64,000 nucleotides of DNA, from positions 17,282 to 81,281 of the forward strand of contig JADCRZ010000029.1 in assembly GCA_015069695.1 (NCBI GenBank). Direction: 5' to 3'. Made by a program: the position numbers and the translations under genes. Source of the DNA: Williamsia sp. (GTDB taxonomy: Bacteria; Bacteroidota; Bacteroidia; Chitinophagales; Chitinophagaceae). The first letter of the stretch is position 1. Each line of letters opens with the position of its first letter. The notes under the pieces are model-generated. The model saw only the letters and a program-made list of their open reading frames with translations. It searched no databases and was not told where the DNA came from. Below are positions 37,206 to 46,492 of the stretch, in pieces.

Positions 37206-38237
37206 TCACCTTCCGCCCGGATGCATGACCAGGGTTGCAGGCATTTCCTCGACATGATAAACCTTTTGCGCGCTTTCTTCTGCTGCCTTTTTATTCAACA
37301 ACTTGATCATGATCTCCATCGCCCTTTCGCCTTGGCCGTAAGGGTATTGCTCGATGGAAACCAGCGGAGGAAAGGCCGTATATCCTGTGATGGGAAGGTT
37401 TGCATAGCTGACAAAAACAATGTCCTGGTTCACCCGGACGTTTTGCTGCTGTGCGCATTGCACTGCATCCATGTGTACATAATCGTTGAATGTAATAATG
37501 GCATTAGGAGGTTGCTTCCTGTTCAAAAGATTTATTATTGCGGCATGCGTACTTTCTTTGGAAAAATCTGTTTTTTCCACCAGCTGCATGTCCACTTTCA
37601 ATTTCTTTTTCGACACGCCTTCAATGTATCCCTTCAGTCTCTCTTTGCTCGCACTCAAATTATCAGGTCCGTTGATCAGCGCAATGCGCTTATAACCGCG
37701 GCTGATCAGCCAGCCGATCATGTCGACGGTCCCCTTGAACAAATTGCAGTACACTTTATGTGCATGTGCAAAGGGCGGCACGCGGTCGAAATAAACAACC
37801 GGGATATTGTACTTTTCAAGCGCTTCCAGGTGCTCGTATCTGTTGGTTTGCTTCGACAATGAAATGATGAGGCCGTCTACCCGCTGTTTCTTCATGGCCT
37901 CCACCATTTTCTTTTCTTTTTCCGGATCGTCGTGGCTCTGTCCGAACAGGATGGTGTATTCATGTTCAATAGCCGCCGCTTCGATCCCGCTGATGGCCTG
38001 CGAAAAAAACTCTTCGCGGATATAGGGCAGGATAACACCAACAACAAAGGACTTTTGCTGCTTGAAGGAAATCGCCTTTGCGTTGGGTTCGTAATTGATC
38101 TCCCTTGCCAGTTGCTGGACCTGCATTTTTGTGCGAAGACCAATGCGGGGATGGTCGCTTAAGGCCCTTGATACAGTGGAAACCGAAACGTTTAGCCGCT
38201 TGGCAATCTCCTTTATGGTGGGCAATTTGTTATCCAT
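37206..38237 (-). CDS. LacI-family transcriptional regulator
   Basis: This 343-residue regulator has the LacI helix-turn-helix at its N-terminus (TIKEIAKRLNVSVSTVSRAL), a hinge (QLAREINYEPNAKAIS) and a periplasmic-binding-protein-like sugar-sensing domain (VGVILPYIREEFFSQAISGI, DGLIISLS, RGYKRIALINGPDN, ITFNDYVHMDA). The helix sequence is of the PurR/CcpA type, which binds palindromes with a central CG; six such palindromes lie upstream of the GH2, nagB/transporter, SusC-operon and GH31 genes in this window. It therefore most likely represses or activates those genes in response to a sugar or sugar phosphate. It is transcribed on its own, away from the GH31 gene. Confidence 0.95.
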   Translation of the reverse strand: MDNKLPTIKEIAKRLNVSVSTVSRALSDHPRIGLRTKMQVQQLAREINYEPNAKAISFKQQKSFVVGVILPYIREEFFSQAISGIEAAAIEHEYTILFGQSHDDPEKEKKMVEAMKKQRVDGLIISLSKQTNRYEHLEALEKYNIPVVYFDRVPPFAHAHKVYCNLFKGTVDMIGWLISRGYKRIALINGPDNLSASKERLKGYIEGVSKKKLKVDMQLVEKTDFSKESTHAAIINLLNRKQPPNAIITFNDYVHMDAVQCAQQQNVRVNQDIVFVSYANLPITGYTAFPPLVSIEQYPYGQGERAMEIMIKLLNKKAAEESAQKVYHVEEMPATLVMHPGGR

Positions 38238-38360
38238 GTAACAGCTATATAAAATGCTGAAAAAAGAAACAGTCTGCTACAGCGACCAGCCTTCCGGGCC
38301 TATCCGAAACGAATGATTGTTGCGCTGCGCTACGTCAACTGCGTTGTCCTTGGTCATGCG

Positions 38361-38996
38361 TCAGGCAAATTTCAGCGTGCCGAAATACGCTGGCAAATGA
38401 AAATCCGGCTCACTGCTTTCGATGTTCGACCACGATAAAAAATGCGGTTGGGGAAGCTCATCGCCGCACTTGTAAAAATTAGCCCGGCACTGCCGGCCTG
38501 GCAGCGAAGACAGCGAATGATGCGGAAACACGTCAAATGGAAGAACAAGTGTGATTTCCCACCGGATCGAATTGCCTCCCCTGTATATCCGGGCCTCGCT
38601 TTTTATTTTATCCAGCAACGCTTGTGACAGTAATTGCCGGCCCGATCTTTCTTTTCCGAAACCTGCCAGTACTGTGCCGATGCAATTGAATTCAAAATTG
38701 TAATACGTAGTCCCCTCATCAAAGCTAACGAAAAACTCCACGCAACTGTCTGTATAAACCGGTTCGTTTGTATGACCGTGTGCCGCCCTGATAGATTTCT
38801 CCTGCACCTCAAACAAGAGGCCCAGCGCATCGGAACCGTACGCAATGGAAAATTGCACCTGGGGCTTGTAAGGATAACCCGGCCAGGGTGCAAAGGACAG
38901 CACGTGTTTTTCAAGCTCATACAACCGGCCGGCCACTTCGCCGGGTGCGTCGCTTGCGGTAAAAGCATGCAGAAAAGGAAGGGTGATTTGTTTCAT
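38361..38996 (-). CDS. CBM9-like carbohydrate-binding protein
   Basis: The 211-residue protein has no signal peptide that I can see and consists of a single CBM9-like beta-sandwich (often labelled carbohydrate-binding family 9-like). Visible blocks are FSIAYGSDALGLLFEVQE, VYTDSCVEFFVSFDEG, YYNFEFNCIGTVLAGFG and WEITLVLPFDVF, with the final HFLSWSNIESSEPDFHLP. Such standalone proteins are common in Bacteroidota carbohydrate loci but their job is not settled. It lies just left of the divergent GH31 gene and shares its 165-base promoter region, which carries a LacI-type operator. Confidence 0.8.
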   Translation of the reverse strand: MKQITLPFLHAFTASDAPGEVAGRLYELEKHVLSFAPWPGYPYKPQVQFSIAYGSDALGLLFEVQEKSIRAAHGHTNEPVYTDSCVEFFVSFDEGTTYYNFEFNCIGTVLAGFGKERSGRQLLSQALLDKIKSEARIYRGGNSIRWEITLVLPFDVFPHHSLSSLPGRQCRANFYKCGDELPQPHFLSWSNIESSEPDFHLPAYFGTLKFA

Positions 38997-39089
38997 CCAG
39001 ACAAAGAAAGTCTTTCACCGGCAAAATAACCATGAAAAATTTTGCCGGTCGCATATGTAAAAGGGAAAAAGCTGTTGCAGCAGTGATGC

Positions 39090-39101
39090 GCAAACGTTTG
39101 C
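39090..39101. promoter_or_regulatory. LacI-family operator upstream of the GH31 gene
   Basis: A perfect GCAAACGTTTGC palindrome (in the longer context ATGCGCAAACGTTTGCAT, itself an imperfect palindrome) lies 60 bases ahead of the GH31 ATG and 93 bases ahead of the divergent CBM9-like gene. A possible -7 box TACTTTTA is at 39137-39144. Confidence 0.72.
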
Positions 39102-39161
39102 ATGGACCATAGGTTCAAATCTTATCTACCTTCGGATACTTTTAAAGCCGTCTGATCGTAT

Positions 39162-42100
39162 ATGGACAGGAAATTACAACTTGCAATACTGCTCTTTCTG
39201 CCGGTAACTTTTTTGATCACTTCTCCTTTTTCCGCCAAAGCGCAGCAAAAGGAAGCTGCTATCAAATCCCAACCCGATACCGTAAAAATTACTGGCGCGC
39301 AAAAGGTAAATGCCACCACAGTAGAGATCCAACTTTCCAACCGCCAACACATGCTGCTGGATTTTTATGGCGACAATATATTCCGCCTGTTCTATGACAA
39401 AAGCGGCAGCGCCCTGCACGACCCCGAGGCAGAACCACCGGCCCGTATCCTCGTAAACAATGCACGCCAACCGGTATCAAAACTGAACCTCAGCAGCCGT
39501 GGCAATGAAGTCACTATCAGCACCGGAAAGATCAATGTTGTGCTGGAAAAAACTTCTACCCGCATGAGAATTGTAAACAGTGAAGATAAACCGGTGGTGG
39601 ACATGCTGGCGCCTGTACAGTTTGACAACAAACAAGTGCTCCTGAAACTGAAGGAAAGCCCGGACGAATACTTTTATGGCGGTGGTGTGCAAAACGGAAG
39701 GTTCTCTCACAAGGGAAAATTCATCGCTATTGAAAACCAGAACAGCTGGACAGACGGTGGCGTAGCGTCTCCAACACCGTTTTACTGGTCGTCCAATGGG
39801 TATGGATTCATGTGGCACACGTTCAAAAAGGGGAAGTATGATTTCGGGGCCAGGGAAAAAGGTGTAGTCAACATCTACCATGAAACCGGCTACCTGGATG
39901 TATTCTTTTTTGTAGATCAAAAACCCGCTGCCCTGCTGAAAGACTTTTACCAGCTCACAGGCCATCCGGTCTTACTGCCGAAGTTCGGTTTTTATGAAGG
40001 CCACCTGAACGCTTACAACCGGGATTACTGGAAGGCAGACACCACTGGTACTTTATTCGAAGATGTTCTTCGCTACAAGGAAAGTCAGAAAGAAAACGGC
40101 GGGATCAAAGAGTCGCTCAACGGGGAGAAAAACAATTATCAGTTCTCCGCACGTGCAGTGATCGACCGCTATAAAGCACACGATATGCCGTTGGGCTGGA
40201 TCTTGCCGAATGACGGCTATGGAGCAGGTTATGGGCAAACGGGCACTTTGGACAGCAATATTCAGAACCTGAAATCCTTTGGTGATTATGCGCGCCAGCA
40301 AGGCGTACAGATCGGACTGTGGACACAATCGGACCTGCATCCCAAGGACGGCATCAGCCCCCTGTTGCAACGTGACATCGTGAAGGAAGTAGGGGTTGCC
40401 GGCGTACGGGTGCTTAAAACAGATGTTGCCTGGGTGGGACGCGGTTATTCTTTCGGATTGCATGGCGTAGCTGACGCCGGGAAAATCATGCCCGAATACG
40501 GCAGTAACGCCCGTCCGTTCATCATTTCGCTGGACGGATGGGCGGGCACACAGCGCTACGCCAGCGTTTGGACCGGCGACCAAACAGGCGGGGTGTGGGA
40601 GTACATCCGCTTTCACATCCCTACTTATATCGGCTCGGGACTATCAGGGCAGCCGAATATTACCTCAGACATGGATGGCATTTTTGGCGGACGGAACCCA
40701 ACCGTCAATACCAGGGACTTTCAATGGAAAGCCTTTACGCCCATGCAACTGAATATGGATGGCTGGGGCGCCAATGAAAAATATCCCCACGCGCTTGGAG
40801 AACCGGTCACCTCCATCAACCGCATGTATCTAAAATTGAAATCCATGCTTCTCCCCTACACCTACAGTATTGCCAGGGAAGCGGTGAACGGTTTGCCTGT
40901 AATGCGCGCCATGTTTCTGGAATGTCCGAATGCGTATACATTCGGGAAGTCTACACAATATCAATACCTGTATGGCCCCTTCTTTCTGGTAGCCCCGGTT
41001 TACAAGGAAACCACATCTGATGCTGCAGGCAACGATATCCGGAACGGAATTTATCTGCCAGCGGGCACCTGGTTCGATTACTTTACTGGCAACGAATATA
41101 AAGGTGATTGCATCATCAACAATTTTGAAGTGCCGTTATGGAAACTTCCCGTGTTTGTAAAGAACGGAGCCATCATTCCCGTCACGCTGCCGAACAACCA
41201 GGTTACGCAGATCAACAAAGGCATGCGCATCTATGAGGTATACCCCGCAGGAAAAAGCGCTTTTACCGAATATGATGATGACGGATCGACAGAGGCATAC
41301 AAGGAAGGCAAAGGCATCACTACGTTCATCGAATCTTCCGTAAAGAGCAACACAGCAACCATCACGGTGCACCCTGCAAAGGGCGATTTCAACGGCTTTG
41401 AAAAAAACAAAACAACCGAGTTCCGCATCAATGTAACGCAGCAACCTACCGGGGTGACAGTGAAAGCGGGAAACCGGCTGATGAAGTTAACAAAGGCGAC
41501 ATCCAAAGCAACCTTCCTGCAAGGCACGGATGTCTATTTTTATGATGCTGCGCCCGACCTGAACCGGTTTGCGACGAAAGGAAGTGAGTTTGAAAAAGTG
41601 ATCATAACAAAAAATCCACTGCTGCTGGCAAAGGTAGCGGCAATGGATATTACTAAAAATACTGTGACGCTTACCGTAAATGGGTTCCGTTTTGCGCCCG
41701 GCGATCATATACGCAAATCGTCCGGCGCATTAACAGAACCACTGAAAGCACAGGTATTGGATTCCAATACCCAGGCGTATTCACTAAAGCCCACATGGAA
41801 ACGTGTGCCCAACACCGATTGTTATGAGATCAGTTTCGGCGGGCAACTGTATACAAACATCAAAGACACGACGTTGTTGTTTGAAGATCTAACGCCCGAA
41901 ACCAACTATACGTTTCAATTGCGCGCAGTAAATAAAACCGGCAGCTCAGCCTGGGCGCGGTTTTCGGCCAAGACAAAGATGAACCCGTTGGAATTTGCGA
42001 TCAAAGGCATTGTGGGTGAATCCACAGCAGTTTCCCAGGAAGGCAGTAAGATTTCGAGCCTGTTCGACTTTGATGAAAGCAGCATGTGGCATACAAAATG

Positions 42101-43004
42101 GGGTGTCCAGACCGGCCCGTTTGATGTAGTGATGGATTTAATGTCCGTAAACCAGCTCGATAAAATTCAATACCTGCCCCGCAACAGGGGAAACGGTATC
42201 TTATTGAAGGGAAATATCTCTTACAGTGTGGACAAAATAAACTGGAAGGAAGCGGGCGCCTTTGAATGGGCCAGGAACGGCGACACAAAAGAGTTTAGCT
42301 TTACTGCTCACCCGGCTGCGCGTTTTATCAAAATATCCGTAAGCGACGGCATAGGCGGGTATGGCTCCGGACGTGAACTATACGTCTTTAGAGTTCCCGG
42401 TTCCGGGAGCTTTATTCCGGGCGATATCAATAACGATCACCGCATTGATAACAATGATCTTACCTCTTATATAAATTACACCGGCTTAAGAAAGGGCGAC
42501 AATGATTTTGAAGGTTATGTAAGCAAGGGAGATGTAAACAAAAACGATCTGATAGATGCTTATGATATATCCACAGTGGCAACCCGGCTTGATGGCGGCG
42601 TAAACAGGGACCGGAGCGATAGTTTGACCGGGAAGCTGGAAATCAGCGTTGATAAAAAAACGGTTAACAAAGATGAAACCATTGCCATCCATGTGAAAGG
42701 CACTAATTTGAAAGCGGTGAATGCACTCAGTTTTGCCTTGCCCTATAATGCAAAGGATTATGATTTTTCAGGCATTGTTCCGGTCAACACCAAACATATG
42801 ACCAACATGACCAACGACCGCCTGCACAGTAATGGCCGGAAAGCCCTGTATCCCACGTTTGCGAACATAGGCGACCAGGAAACAGTTGAAGGAACAACAG
42901 ACCTGTTCATTATAAAGCTGAAGGCAAACCGCAAGGTAAACGTTGATCTTAAACTGACTGACGGCATATTGGTTGATAAGCAGCTGAATGTAGTGAAGTT
43001 CTGA
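39162..43004 (+). CDS. Multidomain GH31 glycosidase (candidate alpha-N-acetylgalactosaminidase) with dockerin- and cohesin-like modules
   Basis: The 1280-residue secreted enzyme starts with a signal peptide ending SAKAQ. The GH31 N-terminal sandwich and barrel occupy about residues 35-700: EYFYGGGVQNGRFSHKG, GWILPNDGYGAGYG, VLKTDVAWVG with the likely nucleophile Asp421, and ITSDMDGIFGG with Asp503 as a candidate acid/base. Then follow a fibronectin-III-like domain (about 880-965), an F5/8-type module (about 970-1090), two dockerin-like calcium loops (GDINNDHRIDNNDL and GDVNKNDLIDAYDI, about 1095-1150) and a cohesin-like beta-sandwich to the end. This build resembles GH31 enzymes known to act on alpha-GalNAc; the specificity is inferred. 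Having dockerin- and cohesin-like modules in one chain is notable. A LacI-type operator precedes it. Confidence 0.88.
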   Translation: MDRKLQLAILLFLPVTFLITSPFSAKAQQKEAAIKSQPDTVKITGAQKVNATTVEIQLSNRQHMLLDFYGDNIFRLFYDKSGSALHDPEAEPPARILVNNARQPVSKLNLSSRGNEVTISTGKINVVLEKTSTRMRIVNSEDKPVVDMLAPVQFDNKQVLLKLKESPDEYFYGGGVQNGRFSHKGKFIAIENQNSWTDGGVASPTPFYWSSNGYGFMWHTFKKGKYDFGAREKGVVNIYHETGYLDVFFFVDQKPAALLKDFYQLTGHPVLLPKFGFYEGHLNAYNRDYWKADTTGTLFEDVLRYKESQKENGGIKESLNGEKNNYQFSARAVIDRYKAHDMPLGWILPNDGYGAGYGQTGTLDSNIQNLKSFGDYARQQGVQIGLWTQSDLHPKDGISPLLQRDIVKEVGVAGVRVLKTDVAWVGRGYSFGLHGVADAGKIMPEYGSNARPFIISLDGWAGTQRYASVWTGDQTGGVWEYIRFHIPTYIGSGLSGQPNITSDMDGIFGGRNPTVNTRDFQWKAFTPMQLNMDGWGANEKYPHALGEPVTSINRMYLKLKSMLLPYTYSIAREAVNGLPVMRAMFLECPNAYTFGKSTQYQYLYGPFFLVAPVYKETTSDAAGNDIRNGIYLPAGTWFDYFTGNEYKGDCIINNFEVPLWKLPVFVKNGAIIPVTLPNNQVTQINKGMRIYEVYPAGKSAFTEYDDDGSTEAYKEGKGITTFIESSVKSNTATITVHPAKGDFNGFEKNKTTEFRINVTQQPTGVTVKAGNRLMKLTKATSKATFLQGTDVYFYDAAPDLNRFATKGSEFEKVIITKNPLLLAKVAAMDITKNTVTLTVNGFRFAPGDHIRKSSGALTEPLKAQVLDSNTQAYSLKPTWKRVPNTDCYEISFGGQLYTNIKDTTLLFEDLTPETNYTFQLRAVNKTGSSAWARFSAKTKMNPLEFAIKGIVGESTAVSQEGSKISSLFDFDESSMWHTKWGVQTGPFDVVMDLMSVNQLDKIQYLPRNRGNGILLKGNISYSVDKINWKEAGAFEWARNGDTKEFSFTAHPAARFIKISVSDGIGGYGSGRELYVFRVPGSGSFIPGDINNDHRIDNNDLTSYINYTGLRKGDNDFEGYVSKGDVNKNDLIDAYDISTVATRLDGGVNRDRSDSLTGKLEISVDKKTVNKDETIAIHVKGTNLKAVNALSFALPYNAKDYDFSGIVPVNTKHMTNMTNDRLHSNGRKALYPTFANIGDQETVEGTTDLFIIKLKANRKVNVDLKLTDGILVDKQLNVVKF

Positions 43005-43131
43005 TTTACTTCTACGACAGGGAAGGTGACAGTACCCGGTTACCACCATATACGGCTGCTGCCGGTTTGCGAAAAACAGTAATTGTACGGAAAGAGCAGA
43101 AGCAGGAAGATCGGGCCATCTCATGCATTAT

Positions 43132-44932
43132 CTATCTTTCATCTGGCAAAGTCTGGTGGCTGATGATTTTTTTTGCATCAGCCACCATTTCTTCCGCACT
43201 GATAGATGAGAGCTTTTGGATGTCAAAACCTTTCAGCACGGCTTCCAGCATATTCAGTTCGGCGGTCCGCTTGCTGTGTTCATACTCCCTTTTCAGGATC
43301 CGGATCTTCTCATGATCCTGGATGCCTTCTATCAACTTTTCAAAACGGATGGAACTGAGCGGCCCCGGGTAGACCTGATACGTGTCGCCGGCCGGCCATG
43401 CCGTAAAACGGCTGTCATGCAGCGGGTCTTTCGGCCAGCTGTTGAATGCCCACCTCAGGTACCCATCCATGCCGGTCGCTGCCGTATACCACCCCATCCA
43501 TACATGTTCGTCAGGCGGTAAAAATGTAAACCCGTTCGGATAGGCTTCCGTACAACAGGTGTACCAGGTGCTCAATTTCCCCTGGCTTTTCCGTTTAGTC
43601 AGCACCTCTTCAGGAAACTGTTCGCGCGAGGCGATGCAATAGTCGTCCACGTCCTGCTCGATATCGGGATGAAAATTGCCTGCCAGTGCGATCTTCCAAT
43701 CCTTGTCGATCGATTTTCAGTAAAGCAATGACCGATTGCATGGCAGCCATCGGTCTTTCATCCATCGCGATGGCGGTAATGGAAAACCACTTTCTCGCTT
43801 TCAGGTGCTTTGTAAAATCTTTCAGCATCACCGACCAGAATGCATTGTAAGCAGGGGTACCGATTGCCTGCGTAAATACCGTATCCCTTCCCGACGCTTC
43901 ATCGTAGTAGCTGAATGCTATTTTCCATGGCACCATGCTGTAACAATTTATCCGGCCTTTGATACCGCAGCTCATCACAAACGAAACATACTTATCGAAC
44001 AAGGTGTAATCATAGCGCCAATTGCCATTTTTGTTCCTGATCCACCTGACCAGGCCGGGATAATCATCGTGTGTCTGGTGGCCCCAGGGCTCATCGACGA
44101 TACTTGCCGTGATATTTTTCTGTCCCGCACCCGCCAGCATGGTGTAATACTGTTTCATCCAAGTAAAATGCGCTGCGCTCCAGAGCGGAACATGGTGTAT
44201 CCTCGCTATGGCAGCCGGATGCTGCCACAGGTCCAGCTGATATGTCCACTGGTCGGTTGGCGGCAGACTTTTATCCGCTACACTTAAAGAGATATGCAGC
44301 GTATACTTTTTACCGGCCTCAACAAAGACATCACCTGAATATATGCCCGGCGCTGTGCTTTGCGGTACTTGAATGCTCAGCCAAACAGGTTGTACGGTAT
44401 TCGCAGCCAGTTGTATAGCCGGTAGTTTCGTATTGATGATGTCAGCCACAAGGGAGGAGTCGAAGTTCCGTGATGTACGGTATCCGCATCCACCTTTGAA
44501 TTCATCGGTTATAACGTACTGAACAAATCCGGCGGTGATACTACCGCTGCCGATAACATGGCCATGAGCCTCTTTCAAAGCAGTTGTGGTAACTTTTATG
44601 CTCTTTATATTTTCTCTGCCCCAGATCAGCAGCTGGGTATGTATCTTCTCACCCTTCCAGGCTACAGCTTTCCATTCGGTTCGATGCTCAATCTGCGGCG
44701 GAGTATCTTTATTGAAACGTACGCTGCTGGTCGTAAAACTTACTTCCGTATGTGCCAGCCATGCATCCCATGCAGCTTGCTTGTTAACCGTAAGCATGAG
44801 CGGCTTTTCTTGCCTGATGGGCAATGAACCAACTGCTATGAGAGCTATAAATAGGGGATACTTTATACTCCTTATTGCAGAACCCGGTTTTTTCTTTGCC
44901 ACCCATCCGGCTCCGACTGCTGAATACTGCAT
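43132..44932 (-). pseudogene. GH123-like (DUF4091) glycoside hydrolase, frameshifted
   Basis: Two overlapping reading frames (start 44932 to stop 43610, and stop 43132 in another frame) together encode one DUF4091/GH123-type protein of about 600 residues. GH123 enzymes remove beta-GalNAc. The first part has a hydrophobic leader, an N-terminal beta-sandwich (STAPGIYSGDVFVEAGKK) and the catalytic region with IVDEPWG and AIAMDERPMAAM. The break is at 43714-43717, where the coding strand has AAAA. With three A's it would read LLKSIDKDWKIALAGNFHPD and run straight into the second frame (VDDYCIASREQF to the end). One extra A thus explains it, either a recent mutation or a sequencing error. The gene points toward the GH31 gene's 3' end. 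Confidence 0.85.
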
Positions 44933-45121
44933 CAGATTTGTTTTGCTGACAAATCTAACTGATTTGGAAAGTAGTGAGCCGGGTTACGCCATTTAATAAG
45001 CTGAAGCGATTTGTCTCGTCCAAAAAAAATCTGACAGATTTTGGAGCAAAGGGGGTGTACCAACCCCATATGAACTGACGAAGTTTCTAAAACAGTTTGA
45101 GCGTTCTGTTTTCCTGTATTA

Positions 45122-45141
45122 GCCTGAAATAAGTTGACCTT
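45122..45141 (+). repeat. IS3 left terminal inverted repeat
   Basis: Reads GCCTGAAATAAGTTGACCTT and pairs with the complement of 46473-46492, differing at four central positions. Confidence 0.8.
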
Positions 45142-45156
45142 AAAAAGGGTCAAAAG

Positions 45157-45603
45157 ATGGCTAAAACAAATGTAAAATTATCCCTGAAGCCAAGGCGGAT
45201 ATTCAGTGAGAAACTAAAGAGAAAGATTGTAAAAGATATTGAGCAGGGCAAAGTAAATGTAACCGGGGTGTGCCGGGAGTATGAGGTAAGTAACGTATCG
45301 GTGTATGTGTGGCTTAAGAAATTTTCTTCACATTTGCATTCATCATCTACTCTGGTCATGCAAATGGATAGCGAGCAGTACAGAACCAAAGAACTCGAAA
45401 AAAAGGTAGCAGAGCTGGAAGCAGCTCTTGGCCGCAAGCAATTGGAAATAGAATATCTAAACAAACTCATCGACATCGCCAGCAGGGATCTGGCTGTAGA
45501 CCTAAAAAAAATATCAATACGAGTGCATCAGGTGGTATCAGCAGAACAAAGAACAAAAAAGATTTACCTTGAAGGACCTGTATGCATATTTAGCCGTAAG
45601 TAA
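45157..45603 (+). CDS. IS3-family transposase OrfA
   Basis: The 148-residue protein has an N-terminal helix-turn-helix (RKIVKDIEQGKVNVTGVCRE, VSNVSVYVWLKKF) and a leucine-zipper-like coiled coil (ELEKKVAELEAALGRKQLEI), as expected of OrfA, which binds the ends and helps OrfB. Its 3' end overlaps orfB. Unusually, orfB is in the +1 frame relative to it, not the -1 frame of most IS3 elements, so either the last residues of OrfA are altered by an indel or OrfB is made by re-initiation. Confidence 0.88.
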   Translation: MAKTNVKLSLKPRRIFSEKLKRKIVKDIEQGKVNVTGVCREYEVSNVSVYVWLKKFSSHLHSSSTLVMQMDSEQYRTKELEKKVAELEAALGRKQLEIEYLNKLIDIASRDLAVDLKKISIRVHQVVSAEQRTKKIYLEGPVCIFSRK

Positions 45604-46417
45604 GCAGGCTGTTCACCAGATGCTGCGGCGCTACGGGCAGAACGACCTGAGATCACAACAGCTCATTGAAAAGGCAGAAGCAATACGGGAGGATCACCCT
45701 GAGATGGGTTGCAGGAAGATAGCAGGCATGATCAGCGAGCCTGGTATGGGAAGGGATAAAATAGAGAAGTTGTTGTTAGTATTCGGTTTCAGAGTTATAT
45801 ATCCGCCCAACTATGCCAAAACGACGCACAGCGTGCGGTTGAACCGGTATAAGAACTTAATAGAGGGGTTGGTGGTGCGTGACATCAACAAGGTGGTTCA
45901 AACCGATATTACGTATTTGTGGGTGAAGGACCGGTTTTACTATCTGGTGTTTATAATAGATGTGTATTCGAGGTTGATAGTAGGCCATCATGCCAGTTGC
46001 AGCCTGGAAGCGCAGGCAAACCTGGAAGCATTGCGGATGATGATAGAGATAAGGGGAGCGCAGCATGTAAAAGGGCTCATTCATCATTCAGACAGGGGAA
46101 GTCAGTACCATTGCAGGGAATACCTCAAGCTGTTAAGCGATCATAAGATAAAAATAAGTATGTGCAACCAGGCCTGGGAGAATGCATATACTGAAAGGAT
46201 CAACAGGACGATCAAGCATGAATATCTCAGGCACCGGGATATTGGATGTTTGCAGAGCTTAAAAGCGGAGATGAACAGGGCAGTGCGGTTATACAACCAG
46301 CACCGACCTCATTGGTCTCTGTGTCAGCGTATGAGTCCGGCAGAATATGAGAAGTATGTGCAAAGCCTTCCAAGATCAAGACGTTCCAGGCTGGTGATAT
46401 ATAAGCATGATCGATAG
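45569..46417 (+). CDS. IS3-family transposase OrfB (DDE integrase)
   Basis: The frame begins around a TTG at 45569 and gives 282 residues. It shows the HTH_21 segment and the rve core with all three catalytic acids in place: VVQTDITYLWV, LIHHSDRGSQYHC and ENAYTERINRTIKHEYL, ending with the usual YNQHRPHWSL. No ATG suits the start, so in a functional element it would be joined to OrfA by frameshifting or coupling; a run AAAAAAG lies just upstream at 45555-45561. The domain looks intact and the element may be active. Confidence 0.9.
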   Translation: MKDLYAYLAVSKQAVHQMLRRYGQNDLRSQQLIEKAEAIREDHPEMGCRKIAGMISEPGMGRDKIEKLLLVFGFRVIYPPNYAKTTHSVRLNRYKNLIEGLVVRDINKVVQTDITYLWVKDRFYYLVFIIDVYSRLIVGHHASCSLEAQANLEALRMMIEIRGAQHVKGLIHHSDRGSQYHCREYLKLLSDHKIKISMCNQAWENAYTERINRTIKHEYLRHRDIGCLQSLKAEMNRAVRLYNQHRPHWSLCQRMSPAEYEKYVQSLPRSRRSRLVIYKHDR

Positions 46418-46472
46418 ATATGTAGGTGATGGTGAAAAGAAAAGAAAACAAGTAAACAACTGTAAATTTAAA

Positions 46473-46492
46473 AAGGTCAACACTATTCAGGC
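46473..46492 (-). repeat. IS3 right terminal inverted repeat
   Basis: Read on the minus strand it is GCCTGAATAGTGTTGACCTT, matching the left end at 16 of 20 positions. Confidence 0.8.

Larger units (their letters stand above)
45122..46492 (+). mobile_element. IS3-family insertion sequence (complete)
   Basis: An element of about 1.37 kb bounded by imperfect inverted repeats, with orfA and orfB inside. Left and right ends agree at 16 of 20 positions (GCCTGAA then four differing bases then GTTGACCTT). No matching target duplication is seen in the flanks, so the insertion has been followed by rearrangement or the true ends are a few bases inward (5'-TGAA...TTCA-3'). Confidence 0.85.

Noticed and set aside
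45050..45066. Small GGGGT/ACCCC hairpin left of the IS3 element
   Set aside because: Short stem with no T-run; too weak to call a terminator.
46407..46492. Possible start of the T9SS protein inside the IS3 right end
   Set aside because: The ATG and first codons belong to the IS; the sorting domain is a fragment of a separate, cut gene.
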